64,000 nucleotides of DNA. It comes from Paracoccus sp. Z118. Lineage in GTDB: Bacteria; Pseudomonadota; Alphaproteobacteria; Rhodobacterales; Rhodobacteraceae. Below are positions 17,333 through 25,261 of this stretch, in pieces. Position 1 is the first letter of the stretch. Each line of letters opens with the position of its first letter. The translations under genes and the position numbers were made by a program. Under the pieces are notes generated by a model. That model was not told where the DNA came from. It did not search any database and saw only the letters and a list, made by a program, of their open reading frames with translations. The stretch lies in contig NZ_JAHQZU010000008.1 in NCBI RefSeq assembly GCF_019061185.1, forward strand, positions 1 through 64,000, read 5' to 3'.

Positions 17333-17353
17333 GGGAGTGTCTGGAACTCTGTG
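17333..17353. repeat. IS256-type terminal inverted repeat (one end)
   Basis: GGGAGTGTCTGGAACTCTGT lies about 35 bases beyond the stop of the transposase remnant, where an IS256-family end is expected, and it resembles the GTGTCTGGAA-type ends of that family. No matching second end was found by eye, which fits a truncated element. Confidence 0.45.
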
Positions 17354-17387
17354 TGTCTCACCCGACCCATGCGGTTTTCAGATGCGG

Positions 17388-17642
17388 TCAGGCGTCGAAG
17401 CGCCCGGCGAACATCATGGCCAGCTGATTGCGGGTGGCCAGGAAGATCAGCCTGGTCGCGGCCTCCTCGGTGGGGAATGAGCATTTCCTCTCCAGGGTCT
17501 TCCGCAGCACCCGGTTCAGGGATTCCACGGCGTTCGTGGTGTAGATGATCTTCCGGGTCGCGGCACTGGAGGCAAAGAGCGGGATCACCTCGGCCCATGC
17601 CCGACACCGGGCCAAGGCGATCGAGGGGTATTTCCCGGCCAT
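17388..17642 (-). pseudogene. Truncated IS256-family (mutator type) transposase, C-terminal part
   Basis: About 84 residues matching the C terminus of IS256-family transposases: IIYTTNAVESLNRVLRK, then FPTEEAATRLIFLATRN and a terminal FAGRFDA. The family is about 400 residues long, so most of the protein, including the first two DDE residues, is missing. Upstream sequence on the same strand (17643 onward) does not continue the family in any frame. The element lies just after the ALDH gene on the opposite strand, marking the right edge of the catabolic island. No longer mobile on its own. Confidence 0.85.
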
Positions 17643-18211
17643 GTCTCCTCGAAGCCATCGTGCTGGCGAGAGATCGGGAGGGTTGCGGCCGAGCTTTCAA
17701 ACATGATCGAGATCTGTCGTGGGCTTCGAGGGCGGCGGGATCCAGCTGCGTTTCGTCGAGCCGGGTCCCCCGGTCCAAGCTCGTAAGCAAGCCTGCGTGG
17801 ACCTGACCGATAAGCCGAGAGGCTGGACCACCTGTTCCGCGCCGGCATGCTGGAATGGATATCGGACGTTCCCCTGATCCAGCTGATCCAGAAAGTCCGG
17901 CCAGAACGTCCTGCTGCGAGCCCGTTCCCCTCCAGCGCCTTGGACTGTCTGCCGGAGAAATGCCGCCGGCATCGGTGTAACGCGGCGTTCCTGCCAAAAA
18001 GGACCGGATGCCTGCCCGACCTGGGCGACCTGGCAGGCATTTCCTCTTTCGATGCGAGGAGCCTGTCATAATTCCGGTCTGCCCTGCTTTGGCGGAATAC
18101 TGTCTCCGCCAAACCCGCCGGGAAGGGCGCGGAGAGGAGTGGCGGAGCTTTTCTCGCCCCTTCGCCTGTGCTCACTGCGCCGGACGAGACCGCAGCAACA
18201 GCAGACCTGCC
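17643..18211. other. Gene-free, degraded region beside the IS remnant
   Basis: About 570 bases with short open frames but no recognisable protein, promoter or terminator. Its position next to a truncated transposase suggests it is debris of one or more mobile elements or a deletion scar. The only notable start is the TTG at its right edge used by the HPP-CBS gene. Confidence 0.4.
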
Positions 18212-19324
18212 TTGAAAACCAGCCTTCCGCCTCTTCGGGCCTTCGGGCCCGTCCTCCCCCAGGCAAGCCCGCGCGAGCTGCTGCGCGCCGGTGCGGGCGG
18301 CGCCGTCGGGATCGCAGTCTGCACGCTGCTGGCGCTGGCGCTGCCGGATCTGTTCGGCCTGCCGCTGATGCTGATGGCGCCGCTCGGCGCGTCTGCCGTG
18401 CTGATCTTCGCGGTTCCGAACGCGCCGCTGGCGCAGCCCTGGTCGGCGGTGGTCGGCAACATGGTCTCGGCGGTTGTCGCGGTGCTGGTGCTCCGGTATG
18501 TTCCAGCGCCTTTCGCCCCCGCCATTGCGGTCGGCGGCGCGATCTTCGGGATGCTCGCCCTTCGGGCCCTTCATCCCCCCGGTGGCGCCGTCGCCTTGCT
18601 GAGCACGCTCGATCCTGCGCTCGCGCTGGAGATGGGGTTCCTCTACGCGCTTGCTCCGGTCGGGGCGATGACGGGGGCGGTCGTGGCGGTGGGGGTTCTC
18701 TACGGCCGGCGCACGGGCCGGCATTATCCGTTCCGGCAGGCCAGAGGAGAGGCGTCGCCGTCCCCGACCGTCCTTCCCCTGTCGAGCGACGAGCTGGCCT
18801 CGCTTCTGCGGCGCTTCAACCAGACGCCGAATATCGGGGTGGCCGATCTGGGCCGCATCCTCGCCGCCGCCGAGGAGGAGGTCGCCAACCATCGCTTCGA
18901 CGCGGTCACCTGCGCACAGATCATGACCTCGAAACTGGTCACGGTCGGCCCGGATGATCCGATCGCTGCGGTGGCACGCCTGTTCCGCAGCCATGCCATC
19001 AAGAGCATCCCGGTGGTGGACCCATCGGGTGCCCTTCAGGGGATCATCCTGCAGGCCGATGTCATCCGCTGGCTGACCGCGCCCGGCCTCAGCCTTGCCA
19101 CCGTGCGCGGCCGGCATCGGATCACCGCCCGGCAGATGATGCGGGCCGCAGACCGCGCCGTTGCCGAGGACCTGCCGGTGGGCCATCTCCTGCAGCGGCT
19201 GGCCAATCAGGGCGGAGAGGCGATTCCGGTCGTCGGCCCGGACGGGCGCCTTGCCGGGATCATCACCCGGTCCGACATCATGCGCCTGCTGCTCCACGGG
19301 ACCGAACGGCGCGCGGCTGCGTAA
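18212..19324 (+). CDS. HPP-family membrane protein with C-terminal CBS-domain pair
   Basis: About 370 residues. Residues about 15-170 form the HPP integral-membrane domain (several hydrophobic helices; MAPLGASAVLIFAVP and LRALHPPGGAVAL are family hallmarks, the latter containing the HPP motif). Residues about 230-365 form two CBS domains (ITSK-like MTSKLVTVGPDDPI, then IITRSDIMRLL), which bind adenosyl nucleotides and regulate attached proteins. HPP proteins include nitrite transporters of plastids and cyanobacteria. The start is uncertain: I use a TTG at 18212, as the open frame further left is degraded-looking and no ATG lies close to the conserved part. No clear ribosome site was seen. Confidence 0.8.
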   Translation: MKTSLPPLRAFGPVLPQASPRELLRAGAGGAVGIAVCTLLALALPDLFGLPLMLMAPLGASAVLIFAVPNAPLAQPWSAVVGNMVSAVVAVLVLRYVPAPFAPAIAVGGAIFGMLALRALHPPGGAVALLSTLDPALALEMGFLYALAPVGAMTGAVVAVGVLYGRRTGRHYPFRQARGEASPSPTVLPLSSDELASLLRRFNQTPNIGVADLGRILAAAEEEVANHRFDAVTCAQIMTSKLVTVGPDDPIAAVARLFRSHAIKSIPVVDPSGALQGIILQADVIRWLTAPGLSLATVRGRHRITARQMMRAADRAVAEDLPVGHLLQRLANQGGEAIPVVGPDGRLAGIITRSDIMRLLLHGTERRAAA

Positions 19325-19399
19325 GCGGGCTGGCGAAAGGCGGCCTGTTCGCGGCCGGTCATCGCGTGCAATTGCAAGGCAATGCACTGGCCCATGCCG

Positions 19400-19680
19400 G
19401 CAAGGACAGCCGCCGGGTGGCATCCGCGTTCATTGCGACCGCCTTCGGCCAGCCAGATCTCGCGGTGGCCCGGGTCCGGTGGCGCCTGGTCGCCGACCAG
19501 ATGCGCGGCAAGCTGCCGAAGCTCGCCGCGGCCAAGGATCGCGCCGAGAGCGTCGGGATCATAGCGGCCCGTGATCCGCATCCGCTGCCCGCCGGCAAGA
19601 TCGATCTCCATCCAGCCCGTGTCGGCGGCCCGCCCTGCGGGGCTGACCGGGAGCCCCTGGTATCTCACCCGCACGGGCAC
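19400..19680 (-). pseudogene. Possible remnant of IS66-family accessory genes (tnpA/tnpB)
   Basis: On the minus strand an open segment reads WMEIDLAGGQRMRITGRYD then PDALGAIL, which resembles the C terminus of IS66 accessory protein TnpA, and further on REIWLAEGGRNERG, which resembles the start of TnpB (IWLA-G-TDMRKG). The two are fused in one frame and the rest of TnpB and the large transposase are absent, so this would be a decayed fragment. The match is by eye and weak. The 479-base gap between the HPP-CBS gene and the next gene holds nothing else that I recognise. Confidence 0.3.
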
Positions 19681-19803
19681 CCCTCCGGTGATCGGGTTCC
19701 CCTGATCTCACATGCGCGCGAGCCTGCCGCGAGCAACGCCGAAAGTGGAACTGCGGAGGCTGATCGGGAATTGTCCGGCACAACGTCAACACGGAGATTC
19801 GAG

Positions 19804-20259
19804 ATGAAATCGATCCTGACTGCCACGTCTGTCCTTGCCGTTCTGGTCGCGGGTTCGGCTGTCGCCCAGACCGCCATCGTGACGGAAACCGCCCCGACCG
19901 TCACCGAAATCCAGACGGACGAGCCGACCAGCGGCGGCGGCGCGCTGGGCGGCGCGACCTCGGGCGCCATTGCCGGGGCCGCTGTCGGCGGGCCGGTCGG
20001 TGCGGCTGTCGGGGCGGCGGCGGGTGCCGTTGTCGGTGACATCGGCGAGGATGCCCTGACGCCCGCGACGAGGACCTACGTGCTCGAGAACCAGACCGAG
20101 TCGGTGGTCATCGACGGTGATCTGGCGGTCGGGGCGCAGCTTCCCGAGACGGTGGAGATCCACACGATCCCGGACTCCGACTACAGCTATGTCTATGTCC
20201 AGGAGCGGCCGGTGCTGGTCGAGCCGCAGAGCCGGCAGGTGATCCATATCTACGAATGA
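19804..20259 (+). CDS. Secreted glycine-rich protein, DUF1236-like
   Basis: A 151-residue exported protein. A Sec signal peptide (MKSILTATSVLAVLVAGSAVAQ, cleavage after AVAQ or nearby) is followed by a glycine/alanine-rich stretch (residues about 43-78) of the glycine-zipper type that can sit in or cross a membrane. The C-terminal part (about 85-150) resembles DUF1236: VGAQLPETVEIHTIPD and YSYVYVQERPVLVEP. Its function is unknown; relatives are small periplasmic or envelope proteins. The ATG follows cggag. A strong terminator comes right after, so it is probably a single-gene unit. Confidence 0.75.
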   Translation: MKSILTATSVLAVLVAGSAVAQTAIVTETAPTVTEIQTDEPTSGGGALGGATSGAIAGAAVGGPVGAAVGAAAGAVVGDIGEDALTPATRTYVLENQTESVVIDGDLAVGAQLPETVEIHTIPDSDYSYVYVQERPVLVEPQSRQVIHIYE

Positions 20260-20282
20260 CGAATCCCGCGAGGGATTCAGGC

Positions 20283-20309
20283 GAGGCCGGCCTTGCGCCG
20301 GCCTCTTTT
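20283..20309 (+). terminator. Rho-independent terminator after the DUF1236-like gene
   Basis: GAGGCCGGC and GCCGGCCTC form a perfect 9-bp stem with loop CTTGC, directly followed by TTTTC. It lies 23 bases after the stop codon and insulates fabF downstream. Confidence 0.85.
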
Positions 20310-20521
20310 CGTGAGCGGGGTAATCCGTCTTGAGATGCTGCCCGTGCGCCGGTGCTCGCAGGCCCGGCGCCTTCCTGTCTTTCCGGCCCTCGCAGCCGCT
20401 CAAACCGGGGCGCCGCTTTGTCGGTTAACAATCGTTGCCCTTGCCCCGAAGGGGGCGGCGTTGCACGGTCGGGGGCGTGCGTGTATGGAACGCGCCGGAT
20501 GAAAGCTGCGAAGGAGCCAGC

Positions 20522-21784
20522 ATGCGCAGGGTCGTCGTCACGGGACTTGGAATGGTCACGCCCTTGGCCTCGGGGGTCGAGGAGACGTGGGCGCGGCTGC
20601 TGGACGGGCAGTCGGGCGCGGGGCCGATCACGCGGTTCGACGCCTCGGACGTGGTGACGAAATACGCCTGCGAGATCCCGTTCGGGGATGGCAGCGAGGG
20701 CAGCTTCAACCCCGACGACTGGATGGAGCCGAAGGACCGCCGCAAGGTGGACGACTTCATCCTTTACGGGATGGCCGCCGCCGCGCAGGCGGTGCGCGAT
20801 GCCGGCTGGGAAGACCCGTCCGAGGAGGAGAAGCTGCGGACCGGCGTCATGATCGGGTCCGGGATCGGCGGGCTGACCTCGATCGCGGAGACGGCGGTGC
20901 TGATCAAGGAGCGGGGGCCTAAGCGGGTTTCGCCGTTCTTCATTCCCGGCTCGCTCATCAACCTCGTGTCCGGGCAGGTGTCGATCCGGTTCGGCTACAA
21001 GGGGCCGAACCATGCGGTCGTCACGGCCTGCTCCACCGGCGCCCATGCCATCGGCGACGCGGCGCGGCTGATTGCCTTCGGCGACGCCGACGTGATGGTC
21101 GCGGGCGGGGCAGAGGCGCCGATCAGCGAGATCGGGATTGCCGGGTTCAACGCCTGCAAGGCGCTGTCCACCAAGCGCGACAACGATCCCAAGGCGGCTT
21201 CCCGTCCGTGGGACATCGATCGCGACGGCTTCGTGATGGGCGAGGGCGCGGGGATCGTCGTGCTGGAGGAATACGAGCACGCCAGGGCGCGCGGCGCGAA
21301 GATATATGCCGAGGTGCTGGGCTATGGCCTGTCGGGCGACGCCTATCACATCACCGCCCCCAGCGAGGATGGCGATGGCGGCTTCCGGTCGATGAGCGCG
21401 GCGCTGGACAAGGCCGGGCTGAAGCCGGGCGACATCGACTACATCAACGCGCACGGCACCTCCACCATGGCCGACGTGATCGAGCTTGGCGCGGTCGAGC
21501 GGCTGCTGGGGGATGACGCGGGCAAGGTGACGATGTCGTCCACCAAGTCCTCGATCGGGCATCTGCTGGGCGCGGCGGGCGCGGTCGAGGCGATCTTCTG
21601 CGTGCTGGCGATCCGCGACCAGATCGCGCCGCCGACGATCAACCTGGACAACCCGGCGCGCGAAACGGCCATCGACCTTGCCGCGAACGCCGCCGTGCGC
21701 CGCCAGATCGACGTGGCGCTGTCCAACAGCTTCGGCTTTGGCGGGACCAACGCGAGCCTGATCGTGGGGCGCGTCACCGGATGA
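20522..21784 (+). CDS. fabF: Beta-ketoacyl-ACP synthase II (FabF)
   Basis: A 420-residue condensing enzyme of fatty acid synthesis that extends acyl-ACP with malonyl-ACP in the cytosol. The catalytic triad is visible: Cys about 170 in TACSTGAHA, His about 311 in NAHGTST and His about 347 in SIGHLLGAAG, matching the E. coli Cys163-His303-His340 spacing. The ATG at 20522 follows aaggag. Its stop overlaps the mltG start by 4 bases. In many alphaproteobacteria acpP lies just before fabF; here no acpP is seen in the 212 bases back to the terminator. Confidence 0.95.
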   Translation: MRRVVVTGLGMVTPLASGVEETWARLLDGQSGAGPITRFDASDVVTKYACEIPFGDGSEGSFNPDDWMEPKDRRKVDDFILYGMAAAAQAVRDAGWEDPSEEEKLRTGVMIGSGIGGLTSIAETAVLIKERGPKRVSPFFIPGSLINLVSGQVSIRFGYKGPNHAVVTACSTGAHAIGDAARLIAFGDADVMVAGGAEAPISEIGIAGFNACKALSTKRDNDPKAASRPWDIDRDGFVMGEGAGIVVLEEYEHARARGAKIYAEVLGYGLSGDAYHITAPSEDGDGGFRSMSAALDKAGLKPGDIDYINAHGTSTMADVIELGAVERLLGDDAGKVTMSSTKSSIGHLLGAAGAVEAIFCVLAIRDQIAPPTINLDNPARETAIDLAANAAVRRQIDVALSNSFGFGGTNASLIVGRVTG

Positions 21785-22965
21785 TGTGGCGCAACATCGC
21801 GTCCACCTTCCTCACGCTGCTGGTCGTCGTCCTGATCGGCGTGGCGATCGTGGCCGCGTGGGGGCGCAACCAGTATACCGGCCCCGGCCCCAGCGCGGTC
21901 GCGCAATGCGTGACCGTGGCGCGGGGAGCGAGCCTCAACGCGCTGTCGCAGCAGATGGCCGAGCAGGGTGTGATCTCGAACGCCTATGTCCTGCGGACCG
22001 GCGCGGATTACGAGGGCAAGGCCGACCAGTTGAAATTCGGCAGCTACATGGTGCCGCCGAACGCCAGCATGCAGCAGGTGATCGAGGCGGTGACCGCCGG
22101 CGGGCCGTCCACCTGCGGGGTCGAGGTCGTGTTCCGCGTCGGCGTGCGCGGCAACAGAGTCGTGATGCGCGACATCAACCCCGAAAGCGGGCGCTATGAG
22201 GATCGCCTGACCTATGATCCGGCCGCGGATGCGGTGCCGGTCGAGGTCGCGCAGGCGGTGGAGCGTCCCGGCGCGCGGCTGCGCGTCGCGGTGGCCGAGG
22301 GCGTGACCAGCTGGCAGGTGGTCGAGGCGCTGAAGGCGGCGGACTTCATGGCCGGCGAGACGGGCGAGGTGCCGCCCGAAGGCTCGCTCGCCCCCGACAC
22401 CTACGAGGTCGAGCGGGGGGCCGACCGGGAAGCGCTGATCGCGCAGATGCGGGCGAGCCAGGCGGCGATCCTTGAAGCGGCGTGGGAGGCGCGGCCGTTC
22501 GGGCTGCCCTACGAGACCCCCGAGGAGGCGCTGATCATGGCCTCGATCGTGGAGAAGGAAACGGGTGTGCCGGAAGAGCGCCGGATGGTGGCGAGCGTGT
22601 TCGTCAACCGGCTGGAGGACGGGATGCGGCTGCAGACCGACCCCACGGTGATCTATGGCGTGACCGAAGGGCGCGCGGTGCTGGACCGCGGCATCCGCCG
22701 GTCGGAACTGGTGGAGCGGACGCCCTACAACACCTACGTGATCGACGGCTTGCCGCCGACGCCGATCGCCAATCCCGGCCGCGCGGCGATCGACGCGGCG
22801 CTGAACCCGGACGCGACGGAGTATCTGTATTTCGTGGCCGACGGCACCGGCGGCCACGCCTTCGCGCGGACGCTGGAAGAGCACAACGCCAACGTCGCCC
22901 GCTGGCGCCGGATCGAGGCGGAGCGGGGGCAGGCGACGGATACGCCGGTGCAGACGGACGGGTGA
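21781..22965 (+). CDS. mltG: Endolytic murein transglycosylase MltG
   Basis: A 394-residue inner-membrane enzyme that cuts growing peptidoglycan glycan strands. One N-terminal membrane helix (about residues 8-28) is followed by a LysM-like region and the YceG domain; the catalytic Glu lies in MASIVEKETG (about Glu258) and the C-terminal part has YNTYVIDGLPPTPI, a family hallmark. It overlaps fabF (ATGA), the usual arrangement in alphaproteobacteria. It is the last housekeeping gene before the GTA cluster. Confidence 0.95.
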   Translation: MMWRNIASTFLTLLVVVLIGVAIVAAWGRNQYTGPGPSAVAQCVTVARGASLNALSQQMAEQGVISNAYVLRTGADYEGKADQLKFGSYMVPPNASMQQVIEAVTAGGPSTCGVEVVFRVGVRGNRVVMRDINPESGRYEDRLTYDPAADAVPVEVAQAVERPGARLRVAVAEGVTSWQVVEALKAADFMAGETGEVPPEGSLAPDTYEVERGADREALIAQMRASQAAILEAAWEARPFGLPYETPEEALIMASIVEKETGVPEERRMVASVFVNRLEDGMRLQTDPTVIYGVTEGRAVLDRGIRRSELVERTPYNTYVIDGLPPTPIANPGRAAIDAALNPDATEYLYFVADGTGGHAFARTLEEHNANVARWRRIEAERGQATDTPVQTDG

Positions 22966-23265
22966 GGGGGGCAGAGCCCGTTCGAGTTGGGCAAGCGGTC
23001 GTGTGATGGGCCCCTCGGCCCGCGCGAAGCGGACCGGGGCGCGCCTCTGGCGGGTGCATCCCTCTGGAGTGCTGGCGTGACCGACTCGCCCGGAATCGGG
23101 CTTGTGGCCCGTTTCGTTCAGCGGTGCTGTTGCGGGGCGCGATGGGTCTGGACTCGTCTCTTCCGCGCGGGTGTTGCGTGGCGTGCGCTGGGGTGTTGCG
23201 CGGGACAAGTCGTTGCAAGATAAAGGATAAATCAGTTTTTCCGCCGCCACCCCCGGCGTTGCGGA
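22966..23265. other. Non-coding region upstream of the GTA promoter
   Basis: About 300 bases with no credible gene. It holds a partial copy of the GTA leader hairpin at 22988-23022 and, just before the promoter, an AT-rich island at 23217-23240 with the direct repeat GATAAAGGATAAAT, which stands out from the GC-rich surroundings and could be a regulator site for GTA activation. No protein-binding claim can be made. Confidence 0.5.
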
Positions 23266-23294
23266 TTGACTTTGCGAACGGTCCGGGGTAGAAC
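23266..23294 (+). promoter_or_regulatory. Sigma-70-type promoter upstream of the GTA cluster
   Basis: TTGACT and TAGAAC are separated by 17 bases, close to the -35/-10 consensus and optimal spacing. It lies about 110 bases before the first GTA gene and is the only good promoter seen between mltG and g1. A start about 7 bases after the -10 box would fall at 23301. Confidence 0.6.
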
Positions 23295-23300
23295 AACGAC

Positions 23301-23336
23301 ATGCTGGGAGAGGTGGGCAAGCGGCCGGGTCGGTGA
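23301..23336 (+). CDS. Possible leader mini-ORF (11 codons) in the GTA 5' region
   Basis: ATG to TGA encodes MLGEVGKRPGR. The ATG lies where transcription from the promoter should begin, so it could be translated without a leader. Its TGA falls in the loop of the hairpin at 23320-23354. This is the layout of a translation-linked attenuator. It may also be chance, as no ribosome site or conservation evidence is available. Confidence 0.3.
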   Translation: MLGEVGKRPGR

Positions 23337-23354
23337 GACCCTCGGCCGCTTTTT
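23320..23354 (+). terminator. Terminator-like hairpin between the GTA promoter and g1
   Basis: AGCGGCCG pairs with CGGCCGCT (8 bp), extended inside by GGTC/GACC with a small bulge, and is followed by TTTTT. It looks like an intrinsic terminator lying between the promoter and the first structural gene, so it would act as an attenuator that must be read through for GTA expression. Confidence 0.65.
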
Positions 23355-23402
23355 CGTTTCTCTGCTCGTGCGGACAGGCACACGAGGGCAGGGCATAGAT
23401 AC

Positions 23403-23786
23403 ATGGGCATGACGTTCGATCCGGGGGCCGAGCCGCCGGAAGGACCGTTCGCGGCGGGGCCTCTCGGGGCCGAAGCCGGGACGGAGGCCGAGACGCGCCG
23501 GTCGGTGCTGGAGCTGTGGGAGGGGCTTTTCCACAGCTATGCCGACGACCTGGAAAGGGCGCGGCAGAAGGTCGAGGCGGGTGAGTTCGATCAGGTGAAG
23601 GACAGCCGGCAGCTGGCGCGCGATCTTCGCGCGGCGGCCCATCTGGTGCTGGAGGAAAGGGGAAAGCTTGACAAGCTTCGCAAGGAAATCGCCGGAGATG
23701 GCGGAGGCGGAACGCTCGACCTTGCCGCCGCACGAGACGAGATCGGGCGCCGCCTGGCTTGCCTGCGCCGGGCCGGAGGAGGTTGA
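23403..23786 (+). CDS. GTA small terminase-like protein (orfg1 homologue)
   Basis: A 127-residue protein matching the small first gene of Rhodobacter-type GTA clusters, taken to be the DNA-recognition partner (TerS) of the terminase. The central part (about residues 35-90) is strongly helical and charged, with a coiled-coil look, as in small terminases; the N terminus is acidic and disordered-looking. Its 3' end overlaps the large terminase gene by 119 bases in another frame, an unusually long overlap. An ATG two codons later (23409) is an alternative start. Confidence 0.8.
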   Translation: MGMTFDPGAEPPEGPFAAGPLGAEAGTEAETRRSVLELWEGLFHSYADDLERARQKVEAGEFDQVKDSRQLARDLRAAAHLVLEERGKLDKLRKEIAGDGGGGTLDLAAARDEIGRRLACLRRAGGG

Positions 23787-25077
23787 CGACTTCCTCGCGG
23801 GGCTGTCGCCGAACGCGCTGGCCGCGTTGCCGTGGCTGTTCGAGTTCTGGGCGCTGCCGCATCAGCTGCCGCCCGAGGGCGACTGGAAGACATGGGTCAT
23901 CATGGGCGGGCGCGGCGCGGGCAAGACCCGCGCCGGGTCCGAATGGGTGCGCACGCAGGTCGAGGGGACGACGCCGCTTGCCCCTGGTCGGGCGAAGCGG
24001 GTGGCGCTGGTGGCGGAGACGTTCGATCAGGGCCGCGATGTCATGGTGATGGGGGATTCGGGCATTCTCGCCTGCTCGCCGCCCGACCGTCGCCCCGTGT
24101 GGGAGGCCGGGCGGCGGCGGCTCGTCTGGCCCAACGGGGCGACGGCGACCGTCTATTCGGCGCATGAGCCGGAGGCGCTGCGGGGCCCTCAGTTCGATGC
24201 GGCCTGGGTGGATGAGCTGGCGAAGTGGAAGAAGGCCGAGGACAGCTGGGACATGCTGCAGTTCTCGCTGCGGCTGGGGGAGCATCCGCAGCAGGTGGTG
24301 ACGACGACGCCCCGCAATGTGGGGGTGCTGAAGGCGATCCTGCGGAACGCGTCCACGGTGGTGACGCATGCGCCGACCGAGGCGAACCGGGCCTATCTGG
24401 CGGAGAGTTTCCTCGCCGAGGTCGAGGCGCGCTATGCCGGGACGCGGATGGGGCGGCAGGAGCTGGAGGGGGTGCTGCTCGACGATGTCGAGGGGGCGCT
24501 GTGGTCCACGGCCCGGCTGGAGGCGTGCCGGGTGGAGGCGGCGCCGAAGCTGGACCGGATCGTGGTGGCGGTGGATCCTTCGGTGACGGGCGGTTCTGGA
24601 AGCGACGAATGCGGGATCGTGGTCGCGGGAGTCGTGTGCGAGGGGCCGCCGCAGGACTGGCGCGGGTATGTGCTGGAGGACGCATCGGTTCGCGGCGGGC
24701 CGCTGGACTGGGCGCGCGCGGCCATCGCGGCCATGCAGCGGCACGGGGCCGAGCGGCTGGTGGCCGAAGTGAACCAGGGCGGCGATCTGGTGGAGAGCGT
24801 GATCCGGCAGGTCGATCCGCTGGTGCCGTTCCGGGCGCTGCGGGCCGGGCGCGGCAAGGGGCTGCGGGCGGAGCCGGTCGCGGCGCTTTATGAGCAGGGG
24901 CGGGTACGGCATCTGCGGGGCCTCGGCGCGCTGGAGGACCAGATGTGCCGGATGACGGTGCGCGGGTTCGAGGGGCGCGGCTCGCCCGACCGGCTGGATG
25001 CGCTGGTCTGGGCGATCCACGAGCTGATGATCGAGCCGGCGGCGTCTTGGCGGCGGCCGCAGGTGCGGGGGTTGTAA
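23668..25077 (+). CDS. GTA terminase large subunit (orfg2 homologue)
   Basis: A 469-residue DNA-packaging motor. The N-terminal ATPase has Walker A MGGRGAGKTR (about residue 80) and Walker B FDAAWVDELAK (about 175); the C-terminal RNase H-like nuclease has VVAVDPSVTGG (about 300) and a late Asp in SPDRLDALVWA. It packs host DNA into GTA heads. I use the TTG at 23668 because ggaggaaagggg precedes it; an ATG at 23698 is an alternative. A GGATATTTG repeat follows its stop. No frameshift is seen. Confidence 0.92.
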   Translation: MTSFARKSPEMAEAERSTLPPHETRSGAAWLACAGPEEVDDFLAGLSPNALAALPWLFEFWALPHQLPPEGDWKTWVIMGGRGAGKTRAGSEWVRTQVEGTTPLAPGRAKRVALVAETFDQGRDVMVMGDSGILACSPPDRRPVWEAGRRRLVWPNGATATVYSAHEPEALRGPQFDAAWVDELAKWKKAEDSWDMLQFSLRLGEHPQQVVTTTPRNVGVLKAILRNASTVVTHAPTEANRAYLAESFLAEVEARYAGTRMGRQELEGVLLDDVEGALWSTARLEACRVEAAPKLDRIVVAVDPSVTGGSGSDECGIVVAGVVCEGPPQDWRGYVLEDASVRGGPLDWARAAIAAMQRHGAERLVAEVNQGGDLVESVIRQVDPLVPFRALRAGRGKGLRAEPVAALYEQGRVRHLRGLGALEDQMCRMTVRGFEGRGSPDRLDALVWAIHELMIEPAASWRRPQVRGL

Positions 25078-25080
25078 GGA

Positions 25081-25125
25081 CCGGGGCGCTGCCCCGGGCC
25101 CCGGGATATTTGCGGACAGAAGATG
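25081..25125. repeat. GGATATTTG extragenic palindromic repeat (copy 1)
   Basis: CCGGGGC and GCCCCGG form a 7-bp stem around GCT, followed by GGCCCCGGGATATTTGCGG and an AGAAGATG tail. Two related copies lie at 27264 and 33626. Similar hairpin plus GATATTT units occur in many Rhodobacteraceae genomes. It starts 4 bases after the terminase stop and may also act in 3'-end formation. Confidence 0.65.
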
Positions 25126-25210
25126 CTTAGGGCGGTGCGGAGTGTTGAGCGCGGTTCGAGAGCGCCGCGGCATGGCGCGGCGGAGCAGATCGGGCGGGTT
25201 GAAGATGGAA

Positions 25211-25238
25211 AGGGCTGTCCTTGCGGGCGGCCCTTTTT
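25211..25238 (+). terminator. Hairpin with T-run before the portal gene
   Basis: A 10-bp stem (AGGGCTGTCC with GGGCGGCCCT, two G-U pairs, loop TTGC) is followed by TTTTTCG. It looks like a weak intrinsic terminator between g2 and g3, 24 bases before the portal ATG. Confidence 0.55.
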
Positions 25239-25261
25239 CGTTGGCGGAACAGGAGGGGCGC

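Noticed and set aside
17643..18060. Rest of the IS256 transposase or a new gene upstream of the remnant
   Set aside because: No frame continues the transposase and no motif was found; treated as debris.
23301..23336. The mini-ORF as a confirmed gene
   Set aside because: Kept only as a low-confidence leader peptide, because 11 codons without a ribosome site can occur by chance.
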